From the NCBI GenBank assembly GCA_021646415.1, contig SOEU01000002.1, positions 248,001 through 312,000 on the forward strand: a DNA stretch of 64,000 bases. Direction: 5' to 3'. The stretch comes from Candidatus Brocadia sp. (GTDB taxonomy: Bacteria > Planctomycetota > Brocadiia > Brocadiales > Brocadiaceae). Made by a program: the position numbers and the translations under genes. The notes beneath the pieces were generated by a model that saw only the letters and a list, made by a program, of their open reading frames with translations, was not told the origin of the DNA and ran no database searches. How positions within the stretch are numbered: the first letter of the stretch is position 1; every line of letters starts with the position of its first letter. Of the stretch, positions 16,984 to 25,769 are shown piece by piece.

Positions 16984-17193
16984 ATGCGTTACGCGATAGT
17001 TATTGAAAAAGGTCCAAATAATTATTCGGCATATGTTCCGGATTTACCCGGTTGTGTTTCTACTGGTTCGACAGTTGGTGAAGTCGAAATAAATATTAAA
17101 GAAGCCATTTCATTTCATATAGATGGCTTAAGAGAAGATGGTCTGCCAATACCTGAACCAACAACCATTTGTGAATACATTGAAACAGCCTGA
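16984..17193 (+). CDS. HicB-like antitoxin, probably orphaned
   Basis: The 69-residue protein has the short HicB form: MRYAIVIEKGPNNYSAYVPD, LPGCVSTGSTVGEVEINIKEAI and FHIDGLREDG. It starts 3 nt after the stop of the frameshifted hicA, in the usual toxin-antitoxin order. Because the toxin gene is broken, it may now act only as a free antitoxin against related HicA proteins (for example the one at 14790), or may be a relic. That cross-protection is a guess; the two HicB proteins are of different lengths. Confidence 0.85.
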   Translation: MRYAIVIEKGPNNYSAYVPDLPGCVSTGSTVGEVEINIKEAISFHIDGLREDGLPIPEPTTICEYIETA

Positions 17194-17296
17194 AAAGTAT
17201 GATATGTATTGTATTTTACAAAAGTAATGGTATTATAAAATATCAAAATACTTTAAGGGTGGCATTTTTAAAGATAAGGGGTAACGAAAATAGCAT

Positions 17297-17752
17297 ATGA
17301 ATAGATTTAAAACGAATAAAAACAAGGATATTCAAGAAAATATTCTACCCTGGTACAAAGAAGGGTTGAGATTTGAATGTCAGCGATGCGGCAGATGCTG
17401 TCGTGGTGAACCTGGTGTGGTATGGGTTAATAAAAGAGAGATCGAAAAAATATCGGCATTTCTGAGTATTACCCAGAACGCATTTGCAAAAAACTATTTG
17501 AGGACTATAAATGACCGATTCAGTTTGCTGGAATATGGCAATGGCGACTGCATTATGTATGATAATGGTTGTAAGATTTATGATGTAAGGCCATGTCAGT
17601 GCAGGTCCTTTCCATTTTGGACATCGAATTTAGAAAACAGGTCTGAATGGGAAAAAGTAAAAAAGACGTGTCCCGGCATAGATAAAGGGAAGTTACATAC
17701 ACTGGAGGAGATACAGGGCAATTTAAAAATATACGAAGGGCGTTTTGGCTAA
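17297..17752 (+). CDS. YkgJ family cysteine cluster protein
   Basis: The 151-residue protein has the YkgJ (UPF0153) metal-binding Cys pattern. CQRCGRCCRG lies near residue 33, followed by GDCIMYDNGCKIYDVRPCQCRSFPFW, which supplies the second half of the set. The family is described as zinc- or iron-chelating; the function is not established. A second, more divergent YkgJ protein follows at 17925, and both precede feoB in the same direction. A role in iron handling is thus an inference from context. Confidence 0.88.
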   Translation: MNRFKTNKNKDIQENILPWYKEGLRFECQRCGRCCRGEPGVVWVNKREIEKISAFLSITQNAFAKNYLRTINDRFSLLEYGNGDCIMYDNGCKIYDVRPCQCRSFPFWTSNLENRSEWEKVKKTCPGIDKGKLHTLEEIQGNLKIYEGRFG

Positions 17753-17783
17753 TATACTATTATGACAAATGTTTGTCCTTTCA

Positions 17784-17832
17784 TCATGGTTCGACAAGCA
17801 TTCGTCTGAGTTCACGCCGAAGACTCACCATG
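17784..17832. repeat. dispersed palindromic repeat, copy 2 of 2
   Basis: CATGGTTCGACAAG and ACTCACCATGAAC form outer arms around TTCGTCTGAGTTCACGCCG. The centre is shared with 3414-3442. Confidence 0.65.
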
Positions 17833-17924
17833 AACGGTTTGACGATGATAAAACGTTCATTCTGCGATTATTGAAGGATAAATGGCATAGAAATTAATGG
17901 AATAAACCTTTGTCAATTTAGTAT

Positions 17925-18371
17925 ATGATAATGGAAAGCCCCTCAGGGTTGAATCTCTCTTCAGAATTAGTAATAATCTATCAACATTTAGAAAAAGAGT
18001 TAACGCTGCTGAATCCGGGTTGTAATGGGTGTGGAACGTGTTGCAATTTTAGCGCCTTTGATCATGTTCTTTATGCGAGTAGTATAGAAATCAATTTTAT
18101 TACCCGGAATGTGGAAGTACCGGATTTCAACATTTCAGACAACATTTGCCCTTTTCTGAAGGACAATCAATGCAGTATTAGAGACTTTCGAACGCTTGGG
18201 TGTCGTGTTTTTTATTGTAATCCTTATTACAATAAAGTTTTAAATGACTTATACGAGAAGTATTATCAAATGATCAAAGATTTGAGTGGGAAATATAATA
18301 CTCAATGGAAATACCTGCCTTTTCTTAACCAGCTTGCTGAGTTCAAATTAAAAACAACAACTGCCAGTTGA
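17925..18371 (+). CDS. YkgJ family cysteine cluster protein, second copy
   Basis: This 148-residue protein has CNGCGTCCNFSAFD near residue 33, then CPFLKDNQCSIRDFRTLGCRVFYCNPYY, the two-part Cys set of the YkgJ family. It is not a recent duplicate of the protein at 17297; only the Cys pattern and its spacing are shared. The start ATG-ATA-ATG leaves two options two codons apart. It lies 240 bp upstream of feoB. Likely a small metal- or cluster-binding protein; no reaction is known. Confidence 0.85.
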   Translation: MIMESPSGLNLSSELVIIYQHLEKELTLLNPGCNGCGTCCNFSAFDHVLYASSIEINFITRNVEVPDFNISDNICPFLKDNQCSIRDFRTLGCRVFYCNPYYNKVLNDLYEKYYQMIKDLSGKYNTQWKYLPFLNQLAEFKLKTTTAS

Positions 18372-18386
18372 CAATACTAACCCAAC

Positions 18387-18570
18387 TCATTTTTGGCCTT
18401 CAAATCCATGGAGAAAAAGTTTGACTTGTTTTTTAAAAATATTATACTTGCGATAAAGAGACTCAATTTCAATTAATTTTCCATTACCTATTATACAAGG
18501 AATTTCAAACTGGGAATGTAGCGTGGGAGAAATTCCGCAAAAGCGGCATTTATGTTGTGCTGCATGTAGA
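18387..18570 (-). pseudogene. possible truncated gene tail
   Basis: On the minus strand a frame ends HKCRFCGISPTLHSQFEIPC and IIGNGKLIEIESLYRKYNIF with normal-looking composition, stopping at 18387. Upstream of it lies the repeat block at 18571-18597, where the similarity to a protein-like sequence ends. It may be the 3' end of a gene cut off by rearrangement. The family is unknown and the call is tentative. Confidence 0.25.
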
Positions 18571-18597
18571 ATAAAAGTTGCCGAAGGCCTAATTTTA
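18571..18597 (+). repeat. partial copy of the 5770-5870 repeat
   Basis: AAAAGTTGCCGAAGGCC followed by TAATT is identical to the block at 5841-5860. It lies 17 bp before feoB. Confidence 0.65.
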
Positions 18598-18613
18598 GAA
18601 TAGGATTGAGCAA

Positions 18614-20881
18614 ATGTCTGTAGTTGATATGAATACCTATAAGGTTGCCCTGGTGGGAAACCCAAATGTCGGGAAAAGTGTGATATTTGGTTTATTGACA
18701 GGGAAATACGTGACGGTCTCGAACTACCCCGGAACAACCGTGGAGGTTTCCAAAGGCATTTGCAAAGGGTTGGACGGTGGAATAGAGATTGTAGATACAC
18801 CGGGGGCAAATAGTCTCATTCCCCTTTCTGAGGATGAGAGTGTTGCAAGGGATATGCTTTTGGAAGAGTACAAGAAGCATATCGTCCAGGTAGCGGATGC
18901 AAAGAATCTCCGCCGTGGTTTATTAATTACCACCCAGCTTGCAGAAATGGGACTCCCCGTTGTGTTGGTGTTAAATATGTGGGATGAACTCTTAGATAGG
19001 GGTATGAATATTGATGTAGATGTATTGCAGGAAATTTTGAATGTACCTGTCGTGAAAACTATTGCCACACACAGGGTAGGGATAAGCGCGCTGTTTAGTG
19101 CTATACCAATCGCAAAAGTACCCAAACTTCATATTGATTACGGGAGCTTAATCGAAGAAGGCATTTCAGGGATACAGAAAATATTGCAGGGTAAGACGAC
19201 AGTGAATGAACGGGCACTGGCTATAATGCTTTTATCGGGTGATGAAGCCCTCGAAGAAAAGTTACGACATAAACTCGCAAACGGTTCACTTGCTGAAATC
19301 CAATGCATTCGAGAAGGTATCCAAAGCCATTTTAGCAACCCATTGAGTTATGTAATTAACATCAAACGGGCAAATTTTGTAGATTCGTTGGTTGACAAAG
19401 TAACGCTTACCCTCAGGAAGGAAAAAGAAACTCATCCGGTTGTGAGGGGTATATTCTTTTATTTTCTTGTGCCATTGGTCTCTTTTTTCATGGGACATAA
19501 GCTCACGGCATTATTGATGTATCTCATTTCATCTCGACTTCCTTTCGGCGGTATTTTGACACTTGCCACGCCTCTTGCAGTCGGCGTTATATCATCTCTA
19601 TGGTTCTCACTATACCTCTACTTGAGAGAATACAAGGCAAAGAGTACGATTGCAGAGATATTGGGGCGCGTTACCATGCATCCGATAGCAGCCTTTCCTC
19701 TGTTGATTGTCATTTTATGGATTGTTTATAAGCTTGTGGGGGAGTTTGGAGCCGGAACGTGCGTAGATTTTTTTGAAGAGAAGGTGTTTGGCCGCTCTTT
19801 AATACCTTCGGGTGGTTTTGATCTGTACGTATATATTCCCTTTATTAAAAAAACCTATGTGTTTACCCATGTAAACTTCCAGGGGTTTAATTATTATTTT
19901 GGATTGCTTGCACAGAAGGTGATAAGCAAGGACAATATTATCTTTGAATTGTTTTTGAATGAACAATCCGGGTTAGTGCGTGTGGGGCTTACCTATGCAA
20001 TCGCCATTGTTTTTCCCATTGTGGGGTTTTTCTTTCTGGCGTTTGGAATTATGGAAGACAGTGGTTATCTCCCGCGTCTCGCTGTTATGGTGGATAAGAT
20101 ATTTAAGCGCATAGGGCTGAATGGGAAGGCTGTTCTTCCGATGGTGCTGGGTCTGGGTTGTGATACCATGGCGACCCTGACAACCCGCATCCTTAATACA
20201 AAAAAGGAGAGGATTATTGCAACCTTGCTGCTGGCATTGGCAATACCATGTTCTGCACAATTGGGTGTGATTTCAAGTGTGCTGGGCAGGGTTTCAGGGA
20301 CATATTTTGCCATATACGTTTTTGTCATTTGCACACAGCTTCTCTTTGTTGGCTATTTATCGTCCAAGGTCTTGCCAGGGGCCCCTTCTGATTTCTTAAT
20401 GGAGATACCTCCATTTCGGATGCCTAAGTTATCGAACATCTTTATCAAGACGTTTTATAGGGTCCACTGGTTTTTAAAGGAGGCCGTGCCTTTATTTATG
20501 CTCGGTACCCTAGCATTATTTGTGGCAACAAAATTAGGAGTGCTTTCCTTTATGGAGAGAATAAGTGCGCCAATTGTCCGGAATTTTTTGGGACTGCCGG
20601 TAGAAACAGCGCAAGGGTTTATCCTGGGATTCTTGAGGAGGGATTATGGCGCCGTGAGCATCTTTAAGGCGTTGGAAGAAAAAGGCGGGAGTGCTGGTAT
20701 CGACCCCAAGCAATTATTGGTTTCTTTGGTTGTGATTACGTTATTTATTCCGTGCCTTGCCAATTTTTTTGTGATGATTAAAGAGCAGGGGGTAAAAAAT
20801 GCATTTTTCATGTTTGCATTTATCTTACCGTATTCTATACTTATTGGTGGTATTTTAAGGTTCATTTTACAACAGTTTTAA
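18614..20881 (+). CDS. feoB: ferrous iron transporter FeoB
   Basis: FeoB is the inner-membrane Fe(II) permease with an N-terminal GTPase. The 755-residue protein has G1 GNPNVGKS (15-22), the switch I region SNYPGTT, G3 DTPG, and G4 NMWD in place of the common NxxD. A GDI-like helical domain follows, then a long membrane domain with two Gate-type repeats (for example VLGLGCDTMATLTTRILNTKKERIIATLLLALAIPCSAQLG and FLGLPVETAQGFILGFLRRDYG). No separate feoA gene precedes it; a FeoA domain is instead fused to the downstream regulator (21296). The start is ATG 18614 or 18629. It is directly followed by the RseC-like gene (3-nt gap). Confidence 0.96.
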   Translation: MSVVDMNTYKVALVGNPNVGKSVIFGLLTGKYVTVSNYPGTTVEVSKGICKGLDGGIEIVDTPGANSLIPLSEDESVARDMLLEEYKKHIVQVADAKNLRRGLLITTQLAEMGLPVVLVLNMWDELLDRGMNIDVDVLQEILNVPVVKTIATHRVGISALFSAIPIAKVPKLHIDYGSLIEEGISGIQKILQGKTTVNERALAIMLLSGDEALEEKLRHKLANGSLAEIQCIREGIQSHFSNPLSYVINIKRANFVDSLVDKVTLTLRKEKETHPVVRGIFFYFLVPLVSFFMGHKLTALLMYLISSRLPFGGILTLATPLAVGVISSLWFSLYLYLREYKAKSTIAEILGRVTMHPIAAFPLLIVILWIVYKLVGEFGAGTCVDFFEEKVFGRSLIPSGGFDLYVYIPFIKKTYVFTHVNFQGFNYYFGLLAQKVISKDNIIFELFLNEQSGLVRVGLTYAIAIVFPIVGFFFLAFGIMEDSGYLPRLAVMVDKIFKRIGLNGKAVLPMVLGLGCDTMATLTTRILNTKKERIIATLLLALAIPCSAQLGVISSVLGRVSGTYFAIYVFVICTQLLFVGYLSSKVLPGAPSDFLMEIPPFRMPKLSNIFIKTFYRVHWFLKEAVPLFMLGTLALFVATKLGVLSFMERISAPIVRNFLGLPVETAQGFILGFLRRDYGAVSIFKALEEKGGSAGIDPKQLLVSLVVITLFIPCLANFFVMIKEQGVKNAFFMFAFILPYSILIGGILRFILQQF

Positions 20882-20884
20882 TGG

Positions 20885-21292
20885 ATGCAAATACGTGGGA
20901 AGGTAATATCTATTTCAGGCAAGGTTGCAGAGGTGTGTATTATCAAAGAAAATACAGCATGCGGGAGTTGTTCTACCTGTCTGAAGAAGATGGGCGTACG
21001 TGATATTATAAAAGTGGCTGCGATTAGCGGGATTCAGATCGGGCAGGAGGTTGTACTCCACGATACGAAAAATTGGCTTAGGAAGAATAAAATTGTATTT
21101 TCACTGCTTGCCTTTGTGTCGGGAATCATATTGACAGAATTCATATCGAAGATTATATCATTTGGCGCTTACCATAAAGAAATTGATTTGCTAGGCGGTA
21201 GTTTAGTAATGATAATTATGCTGCTTGTATTATGGGTAAAGAGGCCACAGTATCTTTTTAGGATAGACTTGATAAAAGGGGGAAAAGACTGA
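20885..21292 (+). CDS. RseC/MucC-like (SoxR-reducing) membrane protein
   Basis: The 135-residue protein has the RseC family order: a beta-type N-terminal segment (GKVISISGKVAEVCI), the Cys cluster ACGSCSTCLKK, IGQEVVLHD, then two membrane helices (about 70-92 and 102-120). RseC proteins of enterobacteria and Rnf-linked relatives take part in keeping the SoxR iron-sulfur cluster reduced. In this place, between feoB and an iron-dependent regulator, a redox or cluster role tied to iron uptake is more likely; this is an inference. It starts 3 nt after feoB and ends 3 nt before the regulator, so the three are probably one transcript. Confidence 0.8.
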   Translation: MQIRGKVISISGKVAEVCIIKENTACGSCSTCLKKMGVRDIIKVAAISGIQIGQEVVLHDTKNWLRKNKIVFSLLAFVSGIILTEFISKIISFGAYHKEIDLLGGSLVMIIMLLVLWVKRPQYLFRIDLIKGGKD

Positions 21293-21295
21293 ATT

Positions 21296-21946
21296 ATGAC
21301 AGAGCCCAGTGAAGAAGAAATTTTGGAATTGATATGGACAATAGAAGAAGAGAGTGGAAAAGTCGAAAAAGATCCTTTAATAAAAAAGATACATCTTCCC
21401 ACAGCAGAAGAGAAATTGCATGCCCTCGTTGATGAGGATTTTATTAAAATAGTGAATAATAGGGTAGAACTTACCAGGAAAGGCAGGGCGGATGCACGAT
21501 TAGTCATTAGAAGACACCGGCTTGCAGAAAGGCTGTTGAACGATGTCTTAGATGTAAAAGAAGATGTCATGGATTCCAGCGCGTGTAAGTTTGAACATAT
21601 CCTGGATGAGGAAGTCACAACCAGTATATGCACTTTATTGGGACATCCGGTAACTTGTCCTCATGGAAAGACTATACCGCCCGGAGAGTGTTGTGAAAAG
21701 GCAAATAAAGAGATAAGGCCTGTCGTGATGCCGTTATCAGACCTGAGGTCAGGGGATACGGCGAAAGTATCCTACATTGTAACAAAATACCATGGGCGGC
21801 TTGATAGACTATCATCCATGGGTCTATTGCCCGGCGTTCAAATCCGACTTCATCAAAGACAACCGACGTATGTAATCCAGATGGGCGAGACGCAAATTGC
21901 CCTTGACAGTGCTATCGCACGGGATATATACGTACGCCTTGTGTAA
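21296..21946 (+). CDS. DtxR/MntR family metal-dependent regulator with FeoA domain
   Basis: The 216-residue protein combines an N-terminal winged helix (about 1-70, ILELIWTIEEESGKV...LTRKGRADA) with a DtxR-type dimer and metal-binding part (RRHRLAERLL, SACKFEHILDEEV, GHPVTCPHGKTIP) and a C-terminal FeoA/SH3-like domain (about 143-216, MPLSDLRSGDTAKVSYI...LLPGVQIRLHQRQ). DtxR proteins bind Fe(II) or Mn(II) and repress uptake genes. It is the third gene of the feoB unit and is likely to control it. No clear DtxR box was recognised upstream of feoB. Confidence 0.9.
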   Translation: MTEPSEEEILELIWTIEEESGKVEKDPLIKKIHLPTAEEKLHALVDEDFIKIVNNRVELTRKGRADARLVIRRHRLAERLLNDVLDVKEDVMDSSACKFEHILDEEVTTSICTLLGHPVTCPHGKTIPPGECCEKANKEIRPVVMPLSDLRSGDTAKVSYIVTKYHGRLDRLSSMGLLPGVQIRLHQRQPTYVIQMGETQIALDSAIARDIYVRLV

Positions 21947-22513
21947 TCCTTGCTACAGTGACACTATGGTAACGTACAGTTTAAATACGCCATAGAACTT
22001 CCAATACGTAAATTACCTCCTTGTTCCTCATTCATTCCCCTGTGTAATACTATTGATATGGATATTTCATAACTGTTTGTTAACTGAGGCTTATGGCATA
22101 ATCATGCTCCTACTTAGACGTTGATTTCAGGCACATCAGGTTTGTCTAAAATTTCTACAATAGTACAAAAAGCACACAATACCTGTTTTTCTTTTAATGG
22201 TATTCAAAAGTAAAGAAAATTAAACAATTCATAACCAGGTAATTGATACTCGAGGTATTTTCATAGTATATTTCATGAGCATATATACTTATCTCATGAA
22301 TATTGTGTAGATTGACTCTCCTTAGAGGCACCGTTAAATTACGAGGCATATTATTTGCTTTCGTTTGTTACAAAATTAACATTGATAATTAGTTCAGACA
22401 CGGTGTCGTTCTGGATTTATTCAAGAAAATTTATAATATTCAACCGCTAAATAATAAATTAAGAAAAAAGTTTTGACCTTAGATAACATTAATTTTGTAA
22501 GGAGCTTGAAATT
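21947..22513 (+). other. 567-bp intergenic region, no gene seen
   Basis: AT-rich and without a convincing reading frame or strong hairpin. It probably holds the promoter for motA. TTGACC at 22474-22479 is a possible -35 element, but no matching -10 was found. The ribosome binding site TAAGGAG lies 9 nt before the motA ATG. Confidence 0.5.
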
Positions 22514-23314
22514 ATGGATCCCGGTGCGCTGGTCGGTCTTATAATTGGTGCTGGATTGATCATAGTAGGTATAGTAATGAGCGGCGGAGTAACCGCTGTG
22601 ATGGGGTATATCGATATACCATCAATTATGATCGTAGTTGGGGGAACAGTAGCAGCAACAATTGTAAGATTTCCTATTCCCACTGTGATGGGTGCGATTG
22701 GTATAACAAAAAAAACTGTTTTTGTAAAGACTGGATCGGCGGAGGAAGAGATTAAGCGGTTGGTTGAATATTGTAAGATTAGCCGTCGTGAAGGTCTTCT
22801 GGGACTGGAGAAGGAAATCGAAAAGATCAGTGATGAGTTTCTGATCAAGGCGGTGAGACTGTTGGTAGATGGTTCTGATACTGATACCTTAAGAGGTATT
22901 TTGGGTACAGAAATTGACAATATCCGTCAGAGGCATTCAGCTGGCAAGGGGATTCTTGAGTTTGCCGGGTTGATGGCCCCCGCCTTTGGTATGATAGGAA
23001 CGTTGATTGGGCTTGTTGATATGTTGAAAAAGCTCGATGACCCCTCAAAGATCGGGGCGGGTATGGCCGTGGCGCTTATTACCACGTTTTATGGGGTTAT
23101 CATGGCGAATCTCATGCTTTTGCCGCTTGCCGGCAGGCTGGATACCTTAAGCAAAAAGGAACTTTTATTGAAAGAAATTATTATGGAGGGGGTAGTCTCT
23201 ATCCAAAAAGGGGATGCCCCTATGATAACTGAGGATAAACTGAAATCATTCCTGCAACCAAAGGTAGCCAATAAAATATCCACGAGTCCCGCAAAAGAAG
23301 GAAAACCATCATAA
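22514..23314 (+). CDS. motA: flagellar motor stator protein MotA
   Basis: MotA forms the ion-channel stator with MotB. The 266-residue protein has four membrane helices: about 6-24, 32-50, and the pair around 148-170 and 182-202. It also has the conserved cytoplasmic loop and the block GLMAPAFGMIGTLIGLVDML...IGAGMAVALITTFYGVIMANL, which contains the two prolines and channel residues of helices 3-4. The start has the ribosome binding site TAAGGAG. The stop overlaps the next gene by one base (TAATG). No other flagellar genes are in the window. MotA is related to TolQ/ExbB, but length and partner domains fit MotA. Confidence 0.93.
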   Translation: MDPGALVGLIIGAGLIIVGIVMSGGVTAVMGYIDIPSIMIVVGGTVAATIVRFPIPTVMGAIGITKKTVFVKTGSAEEEIKRLVEYCKISRREGLLGLEKEIEKISDEFLIKAVRLLVDGSDTDTLRGILGTEIDNIRQRHSAGKGILEFAGLMAPAFGMIGTLIGLVDMLKKLDDPSKIGAGMAVALITTFYGVIMANLMLLPLAGRLDTLSKKELLLKEIIMEGVVSIQKGDAPMITEDKLKSFLQPKVANKISTSPAKEGKPS

Positions 23315-24000
23315 TGAATGACGAAGAAAAGGGATACGAACCTCCCGGATGGTTACTTACCTACGGTGATATGGTAACGTTGCTTGTCACTTTTTTTGTT
23401 ATGTTGATCAGTCTTTCTACCATCAATGTGGATAAGTATAAGAAGGCCATGTCGGAGGTTCAGAAAACTTTTGTGGGTGATGGGGGAGAATTTTTATTGG
23501 AAGATGGTACAAGCCCAATTGAAAATCTTTTTGAAAATGAACTGGGTGCATTGGAAAGTCCTGAAATGGAAGAACCCGTTGAAAATTTCATTGATGCCGA
23601 AGAGACGTACCATTATTTATCAAACTTTATCAAGGAAAGCAAACTAGCTAAATACATAAGTATTGAAGATATTAAGATAGGATGCAGGATAGAAATTCCC
23701 TTAGATTTGTGTTTTGAAAAAGGTGAATCTATGGTAAAAAGAGAGACACACACGATTCTTGAGGAATTAGGTATAGCATTACGAAGTATTAGCGGTAAGA
23801 TTATAATTGATACCAATGTGGGAATGGCTATAAAGCCCGATACAGAGGCAACAGATTTGTCTGTTGATAGAGCGGCCAACTTATGTGATTTTCTCGTGAC
23901 CCAAGAAAATATTGAATCACAAAGGGTTGCAATATCAGGGTATTCTAACTCTTATGCAAATAAAAACGATACTATTGGGATTATTATATTAAAAAAATGA
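23314..24000 (+). CDS. motB: stator protein MotB (OmpA/MotB domain)
   Basis: The 228-residue protein has one N-terminal membrane helix (about 14-36) with the MotB signature WLLTYGDMVTLLVTFFVMLISLS. It contains Asp19, the proton-binding residue of the stator channel. The C-terminal part (about 110-228) is an OmpA-like peptidoglycan-binding domain (IPLDLCFEKGESMVKRE...LSVDRAANLCDFLV...RVAISGYSN). It begins in overlap with motA. The peptidoglycan-binding core is somewhat divergent. Together with motA it should make a working stator. Confidence 0.9.
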   Translation: MNDEEKGYEPPGWLLTYGDMVTLLVTFFVMLISLSTINVDKYKKAMSEVQKTFVGDGGEFLLEDGTSPIENLFENELGALESPEMEEPVENFIDAEETYHYLSNFIKESKLAKYISIEDIKIGCRIEIPLDLCFEKGESMVKRETHTILEELGIALRSISGKIIIDTNVGMAIKPDTEATDLSVDRAANLCDFLVTQENIESQRVAISGYSNSYANKNDTIGIIILKK

Positions 24001-24036
24001 CCATGGCAGTGCTGCTTGTCGGAGACTCTTAGGAAG

Positions 24037-24723
24037 ATGTCAGCAGGAAATCAAAAGAAAAAAAGGTTTTTTGATTCAAAGCCTCCCGATATGTTCATGC
24101 TATCGTATGCATCGCTTGCGACGTTATTACTGGCTTTTTTTATAGTTCTAAACACCTTTACCGAGGAAAAGAAAAAGGAGTTTATTGAAGGATTTCAAAG
24201 ATCGATGAAAAAAAGGGAAATAACTTTCGGTATGGGCGGGATACTGTCAGGTTGGGGTGATGGCGAGGAAAAAGAAGCCATCCGTAAAATGAAGTACATT
24301 TATCCTGACAGGAAAAATAAGCCAATGGAAAGCAGTGATAAAGGTGTAGACGAAATCAATCGTGAAGAAGATCACATACCGGCGGCCGTTATAGTTTCTT
24401 TTGATGAGCATGATACTGCTATTTCTAATGAGGGAAGACATTCTTTGGATAGTTTGATCGATTTGATTGGGGAAAGACCTTGTTCCCTTATTATAGAGGG
24501 ACATACGAGAAAAAATTTTATGCCGTCACGAGAGTATAATAACTGCTGGAAACTTTCTCTGGATCGTGCAAAAATAGTTGCGGATTATCTTCACGACAAA
24601 GGTAATATTTCTTTTAAGCGATTGATTACTGTCGGATACGGAAACAATAAACCCTTGACAAGAAACGTTAGGGGGGATGAACATAATGACCGGGTATCCA
24701 TAATTATCAATATATTAAAATAG
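24037..24723 (+). CDS. MotB paralogue lacking the channel Asp
   Basis: The 228-residue protein has the MotB layout: short basic N-terminus, membrane helix (about 20-41, PPDMFMLSYASLATLLLAFFIVL) and a C-terminal OmpA domain (AVIVSFDEHDTAISNEGRHSLDSL...SLIIEGHTRKN...SLDRAKIVADYLHDKG...ITVGYGNNKPL) that is closer to the canonical form than that of MotB. In the helix the motif Y-G-D-M of MotB becomes Y-A-S-L, so the Asp is Ser26. It could pair with MotB in a mixed stator or anchor the motor to peptidoglycan. The start is uncertain (TTG 24016 or ATG 24037). Confidence 0.8.
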   Translation: MSAGNQKKKRFFDSKPPDMFMLSYASLATLLLAFFIVLNTFTEEKKKEFIEGFQRSMKKREITFGMGGILSGWGDGEEKEAIRKMKYIYPDRKNKPMESSDKGVDEINREEDHIPAAVIVSFDEHDTAISNEGRHSLDSLIDLIGERPCSLIIEGHTRKNFMPSREYNNCWKLSLDRAKIVADYLHDKGNISFKRLITVGYGNNKPLTRNVRGDEHNDRVSIIINILK

Positions 24724-24778
24724 ATTGTTTCTCTTTTGGCTTGACAATGCCATGCAGGTGTGATATTAATTCCCATTC

Positions 24779-25762
24779 ATGAAGACAATTCAAAACTCTT
24801 TCATAACGATCTTTGGAGTATGTGTCCTTTCTGCTTTATCCAAGGTTGATATTGCCACATGTGCCGAAACACGTAATTTTGAAGTATCTAAAGAAAATAA
24901 CCAGAAGGCGCCCCTTGTATTAGCAAGAAAAGAGGAAGACCTAGTTATTTACAAAAAAGATATTATCATTCGTTCAGACGAACTCAAGGCAGAATCTAAA
25001 AAAGAAGTCGAAGAGTTCAAGCCCATCGAAAAACCAGTATCGAAAAAACAAGAAACACCCGACTTGGATATTGTCGACAAATATTTAAGAGAGGGGAAAA
25101 AATACGAAGCAAGAAATATTTTATCCGATTTTTTTATCAATAAAAAAATACCGGGAAAACAAAAAGAGATAAAGGAACTGTTAGACAAATTGAACGAAGA
25201 ACTGATCTTTTCGCCTGCACCTTCTCCGGATGCTACAACCTATACAGTTCAACCCGGTGACATCCTTTCCAGAATTGCAAAGCAATTTAACACAAACTAC
25301 GAGTTGATTATGAAAATTAACGGTAAAGCATCCGCACGATTGAACATTGGTGAACAATTAAAAATACTAACTGGAAAGACAAAAATATTCATTAGCAAGA
25401 GTGACTTTACACTGACGTTGATGTTGAATGACCATTACGTAAGGCAATATCGCATTGCAACAGGGAAAAACGATAAAACACCGGTGGGTACATTTGAAGT
25501 AAAAAATAAAATGAAAGAGCCTGTATGGTATTCACCGGATGGAGGGGTATTCCCTTATGGGCACAAAGAGAATATTCTTGGTACACGGTGGATAGGTTTC
25601 AAAGATAAACCAAACCTGTCAGGGTATGGAATTCATGGTACGACACAACCTGAAACAATAGGTACTGCTTCATCGAATGGTTGCATCAGGATGATCAATG
25701 GCGATGTGGAAGAACTCTATGATTTTGTGACGGCAAATACCGAGATTATTATTCAGACGTGA
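24779..25762 (+). CDS. LysM and YkuD L,D-transpeptidase
   Basis: L,D-transpeptidases make 3-3 peptidoglycan cross-links or attach proteins to peptidoglycan. The 327-residue protein has an N-terminal signal-like segment (about 8-28), a charged Lys/Glu-rich linker, a LysM domain (YTVQPGDILSRIAKQFNTNYELIMKING, about 158-200) and the YkuD domain (about 206-326). The catalytic HxnGCIRM block is complete: GIHGTTQPETIGTASSNGCIRM with the active His and Cys. It acts outside the inner membrane. Its place after motA/motB genes, whose products bind peptidoglycan, fits a cell wall module. It also indicates that this organism makes peptidoglycan. Confidence 0.92.
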   Translation: MKTIQNSFITIFGVCVLSALSKVDIATCAETRNFEVSKENNQKAPLVLARKEEDLVIYKKDIIIRSDELKAESKKEVEEFKPIEKPVSKKQETPDLDIVDKYLREGKKYEARNILSDFFINKKIPGKQKEIKELLDKLNEELIFSPAPSPDATTYTVQPGDILSRIAKQFNTNYELIMKINGKASARLNIGEQLKILTGKTKIFISKSDFTLTLMLNDHYVRQYRIATGKNDKTPVGTFEVKNKMKEPVWYSPDGGVFPYGHKENILGTRWIGFKDKPNLSGYGIHGTTQPETIGTASSNGCIRMINGDVEELYDFVTANTEIIIQT

Positions 25763-25769
25763 GGGGTTT

